A DNA stretch of 64,000 nt from RFSX01 sp964567435 (GTDB lineage Bacteria; Bacteroidota; Bacteroidia; Chitinophagales; Saprospiraceae), in the NCBI GenBank assembly GCA_964567435.1, contig CAZMMQ010000004.1, forward strand, positions 1 to 64,000, written 5' to 3'. The notes beneath the pieces were generated by a model that made no database searches, was not told the origin of the DNA, and was given only the letters and a program-made list of their open reading frames with translations. The first letter of the stretch is position 1; every line of letters starts with the position of its first letter. Both the position numbers and the translations under genes were made by a program. Below are positions 61,338 to 64,000 of this stretch, piece after piece.

Positions 61338-62561
61338 CTATTTTACAACACTAAATTTCTGTGATTTTACTTTTTCGAAAGAAGGTGTATTTAATTGTAG
61401 TAAATATACACCTGTAGGAATATTTTCAGTATTTATAAAAGGTTGGGTTAGTCTTCCATTTTGAATTTCTTGTCCATTTAAATCCCTAATAATAAATTGA
61501 GAATGTGAATTTGGATTCAGATTCTCTATATATAATCTATTGGTAGCTGGATTGGGATATACTTTTAATCGAACAAGACTTTCTTCTTCTACACTTGAAG
61601 GAAAGTCAAAAGTGAATTTTGCAATATTATTTCCTATTGGCCCCACCATCATTATAGTATCCTTGTATTCAATAAGTTCAAATACTTGTGATGGAATTCC
61701 TTCTATTGAATCTTCAAGGAATTCGTAAAGCTATCCACCAGATTGTACACTTATTTTAATCGTACGAAGTCTCTCAGAATGGTACCATTCCAACCCTTTA
61801 GTATCCTTGTGATATGTACAATAGTCAGTTAGCCTATCATCTACAATGACTTCATGTTCGCAATTAATGGATCTTACGATCCCGCCATTCATAGCTAACC
61901 AGGTATCACCATTATTATCAAAGAAAATATCATTTATCATCGCACCTGGGACTACGGATCTAAAATCTTCTGACGACCAGACTAGATCATTAGTTATTTT
62001 CGTAAGACACTCTCTGTTTTCGATCCATACTGTTCCGTTATTGTCTATGAAAGGATCTAGAAGAAAATTGCTTTTTAAATCTGAGTTTGATTCTGTGAAT
62101 AAATCAGACTCTCCAGTTATCATATCATACCTAATGAGTCCTTCTCCATCTGTAGAAACCCAAATAAAATTTTCAAAGATGTCAAGGACTCTCAAGTTGT
62201 CAAACGGAAGGGTAGAATTGGAAGTGTTAAAATTTGTAAACTCTTCATTTCCTTCATATCTCCAAAGGCCATGTTCTACTGTGGTGATCCAGATGTTACC
62301 TTGATTGTCTATATCTACTGATCGTGGCTCAATTGTATAGATATTTGGGTCCATCATAATGTTTTGCCACACACCATTTTCTCTAATATTTAATGAGCCA
62401 ATCTGACTGACTGTAATTACTCTTTCACCATCAGTTACAATATCCCAATTCCATGAGGCTGAGTAGACTGGATCTACTCTTTCTAATTCTACATTGAGTG
62501 TTTGGGCATATAAAGAGCTTGTTAGTAATGCTGCAAGGAAAAGGATAAATAATGATTTTAT
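61338..62561 (-). pseudogene. Secreted propeller protein with T9SS tail, interrupted by a stop and lacking a start codon
   Basis: One frame runs from 62561 to 61338 and is broken by an in-frame TAG at 61731-61733. Translation before the stop ends VQSGG and continues after it LYEFLEDSIEG without a shift. The first part has a signal peptide (KSLFILFLAALLTSSLYAQ) and Reg_prop-type propeller blades (GNIWITTVEHGLWRYEG, FIWVSTDGEGLIRYD, NTWLAMNGG-like). The part after the stop has the T9SS tail LKVYPNPATNRLYIENL. The signal-peptide codon 1 is ATA (62559-62561), where ATG would be expected. Two independent defects suggest a pseudogene, though a sequencing error or rare recoding is not excluded. Confidence 0.75.
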
Positions 62562-62603
62562 TTTATGAAGTTTGCTTATAAATATAGCTAATTTGATTTT
62601 AAT

Positions 62604-62640
62604 AAAAAAAATGCTGCCCCAACTTCTTGGAGCAGCATTT
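62604..62640 (-). terminator. Terminator after the C-type lectin/GEVED gene
   Basis: On the minus strand ATGCTGC / GCAGCAT and CCAA / TTGG (one mismatch between) form a stem of 11 pairs around GAAG, followed by a T run. It lies 23 bases after the stop codon of the gene to its right. Any start codon upstream of it would place the pseudogene's translation across a terminator. Confidence 0.85.
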
Positions 62641-62662
62641 GTACCTATCAAACGAGAATGGA

Positions 62663-64000
62663 TTATCTTATCACAATAATCCGCTCTGTTCTAACTAAGC
62701 CGTTAGACAGTCTCAATTCTATTTGGTAAGGACCAGATTCCAGTCCTGATACATCTATACTCATGGCCTTAGTTATCTCTTCAGAATGATACACTGTTCT
62801 GCCAGTTATATCAGTAATTTGAAGTGTTGAGATGGCTTCTTCATCAGTCAAATCAATATTCAACATGTGACTCACTGGGTTAGGGTATACATTAAAGTTA
62901 ATCGCATCACCCAACGCCTGTCTGTCATCTATTTCTATCAATTCCTCTACATTGTCAATGTATGATCTAGAAGTAATCTCTCCACCTTTGAATTCTAAAG
63001 CTCCATTGACTATTTCTATACAGTAATCTTCTGTCTCTCCTTGTGCAAATGTGCCACATGGATCAGTAACGTATCCTTGGGTCGTAGTGGTGACTCTCAT
63101 GACCGTAGTTCCATTGAATACGCTTGCTGGAATAGTTATATTTCCATTGATACAATTAGACCCTGCACCATATGCAACAAACTCGGAGTTATCATAGAAA
63201 TCTCCATCATGGTTATAATCTATCCATACTGACCAGAACATAGTCTGAGAACTGGCGCTTCCGAATCCTGGGCACAACTTAATAGGAACTAATTGTTCCG
63301 GTTCTATTGTCTCGCAAAGAGAAGTATAATCACCATAACCAGAATCATTTCCTGATACATTGATCAGCGTTCCAAATTCTACACTGTTAATGTGGAATGC
63401 ACCTGAACTGATGCCACCTGCTGCACAAGGAGTATTACCTGCACTCGCTTCCACTGTTACATCAAATGAGCAAGTCTGCGTATTTCCACACCCATCCTCA
63501 GCGGTATAACTGATCGTCGTTGTTCCTACATTGAAGTAACTGCCAGATGTCAGACCTTGTGTTTGATTTATACTAATACAGTCCGGAATCTCAAGTATGT
63601 ACTCTAGTAACACATTTGGATATTGATCATTCCATTGTCCATTATTAAGTAACTCTATAGTATGCTGTTGGCCATTGAAATTATTAGGCTGATTAGGATA
63701 CCAATTCTGATAATTAAAGACTGTATTATCACACCACGTGAAGGTGCCTTCATTGGCTAGATCTGATCCTCCAATCCAAGCGGATTGTAAGGTCAGTATA
63801 TTCGCCAAGAATGCATTCTCTGCCGCAGAGCTTATACTGGCCAGATTTCCTCCACTAGCTAGACAAGTACTCTTAGCCGTTGCCCATGTCGCTGTTTCAA
63901 CAGAGCAATAATAGTGATGTCCTCCAAATGATCCCATATACCAAAATCCAGGAATAGTACCATTACATGACGAACAACAACTTGTTGCAGTCGGGTCAGC
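62663..64000 (-). CDS. C-type lectin / GEVED secreted T9SS protein, 3' part (start outside window)
   Basis: The frame is open to the right edge, so the ATG at 63937 is internal. From the edge: Cys-rich TSCCSSCNGT, then a C-type lectin-like domain (CSVETATWATAKSTCLASGGN, AWIGGSDLANEGTFTWCDN, YQNWYPNQPNNF, NGQWNDQYP), an HYR-like repeat (QTQGLTSGSYFNVGTTTISY), a GEVED domain (SVWIDYNHDGDFYD, GETEDYCIEI) and a T9SS sorting domain (FNVYPNPVSHMLNIDL). The QPN and WND motifs resemble sugar-binding lectins. Likely a surface glycan-binding protein. Ends in a terminator. Confidence 0.9.
   Translation of the reverse strand, partial: ADPTATSCCSSCNGTIPGFWYMGSFGGHHYYCSVETATWATAKSTCLASGGNLASISSAAENAFLANILTLQSAWIGGSDLANEGTFTWCDNTVFNYQNWYPNQPNNFNGQQHTIELLNNGQWNDQYPNVLLEYILEIPDCISINQTQGLTSGSYFNVGTTTISYTAEDGCGNTQTCSFDVTVEASAGNTPCAAGGISSGAFHINSVEFGTLINVSGNDSGYGDYTSLCETIEPEQLVPIKLCPGFGSASSQTMFWSVWIDYNHDGDFYDNSEFVAYGAGSNCINGNITIPASVFNGTTVMRVTTTTQGYVTDPCGTFAQGETEDYCIEIVNGALEFKGGEITSRSYIDNVEELIEIDDRQALGDAINFNVYPNPVSHMLNIDLTDEEAISTLQITDITGRTVYHSEEITKAMSIDVSGLESGPYQIELRLSNGLVRTERIIVIR

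Noticed and set aside
1..64000. tRNA, rRNA, tmRNA, RNase P RNA, CRISPR arrays, insertion sequences or integrases
   Set aside because: No T-loop (GGTTCRANNCC), no repeat-spacer pattern and no transposase or integrase motif was found on reading the window.

Overview
The window is a low-GC stretch of a member of the Bacteroidota, most likely of the Saprospiria/Chitinophagia type. The reasons are: (1) several large secreted proteins end in a Por/type IX secretion C-terminal sorting domain with the YPNP/FPNP motif. (2) The clearest promoters have the Bacteroidota form TTG-N19..21-TAnnTTTG. (3) Several gene clusters are typical of the phylum: bamD / RNA polymerase omega / coaBC / DUF4835, the DUF1800 plus DUF1501 pair, and IleRS with a DUF5915-like tail. 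I see no phage, insertion sequence, CRISPR array, rRNA or tRNA. The sequence is a draft scaffold: a 100-N gap at 3017-3116 has the same 55 bases on both sides, which looks like an unmerged contig overlap.

Layout. 1-2726 is the 3' part of ileS. 3133-5835 is a secreted C10 (streptopain-like) peptidase with FN3-like modules. 5919-6743 (minus) is purine nucleoside phosphorylase. 6853-12337 is the rimP-nusA-infB operon plus a TIGR02757 gene, with a good promoter and a terminator-like hairpin in its leader. 12332-18731 holds a DUF4783 protein, gpmI, a 28-residue membrane ORF with its own promoter and terminator, a possible structured RNA, an SF1 helicase and nadE. 18941-25359 is a cell-surface block: F5/8C-like T9SS protein, DUF1800, Tat-exported DUF1501, and a CBM9/DUF5916 protein. 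25377-31102 (minus) holds HupE/UreJ, a small membrane protein, and two tandem DUF3857/transglutaminase-like proteins, one with an intact catalytic triad and one without. 31288-36620 has msrA, a cyclophilin, a T9SS protein, a GT2 glycosyltransferase, a DinB protein and a DUF1801-like protein.

36629-39573 is a divergent NarL-type two-component pair separated by 500 bp that is rich in perfect hairpins. 39576-44427 has a PLP enzyme and the minus-strand operon bamD-omega-coaBC-DUF4835-purN with a textbook promoter. 44557-51468 carries a GH3 protein, a stand-alone receiver protein and a 1376-residue T9SS protein with an internal duplication. 51837-54894 has a membrane protein and the K+-dependent membrane pyrophosphatase HppA. 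54945-55718 is gene-free and contains a three-way-junction fold and several more hairpins. 55719-58932 has a TlpA-like lipoprotein and an mntR / metal-binding protein / ABC ATPase operon with two tandem DtxR-type operator-like sites but no permease gene. 58997-64000 has a lipoprotein, an SH3 protein, a truncated class C serine hydrolase, a T9SS propeller pseudogene (start codon lost and one in-frame stop), and the 3' part of a C-type lectin/GEVED T9SS protein that runs off the right edge.

How it fits together: most genes are housekeeping (translation, NAD, CoA, purines, outer membrane assembly, PPi-driven ion pumping). Between them are cell-surface and secreted proteins that depend on T9SS, Tat and lipoprotein export. 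The observations most worth following are non-coding: the nusA-operon leader hairpin, the hairpin array between the two-component genes, the three-way junction at 55364-55430, the tandem operators before mntR, and the isolated 28-residue membrane ORF.
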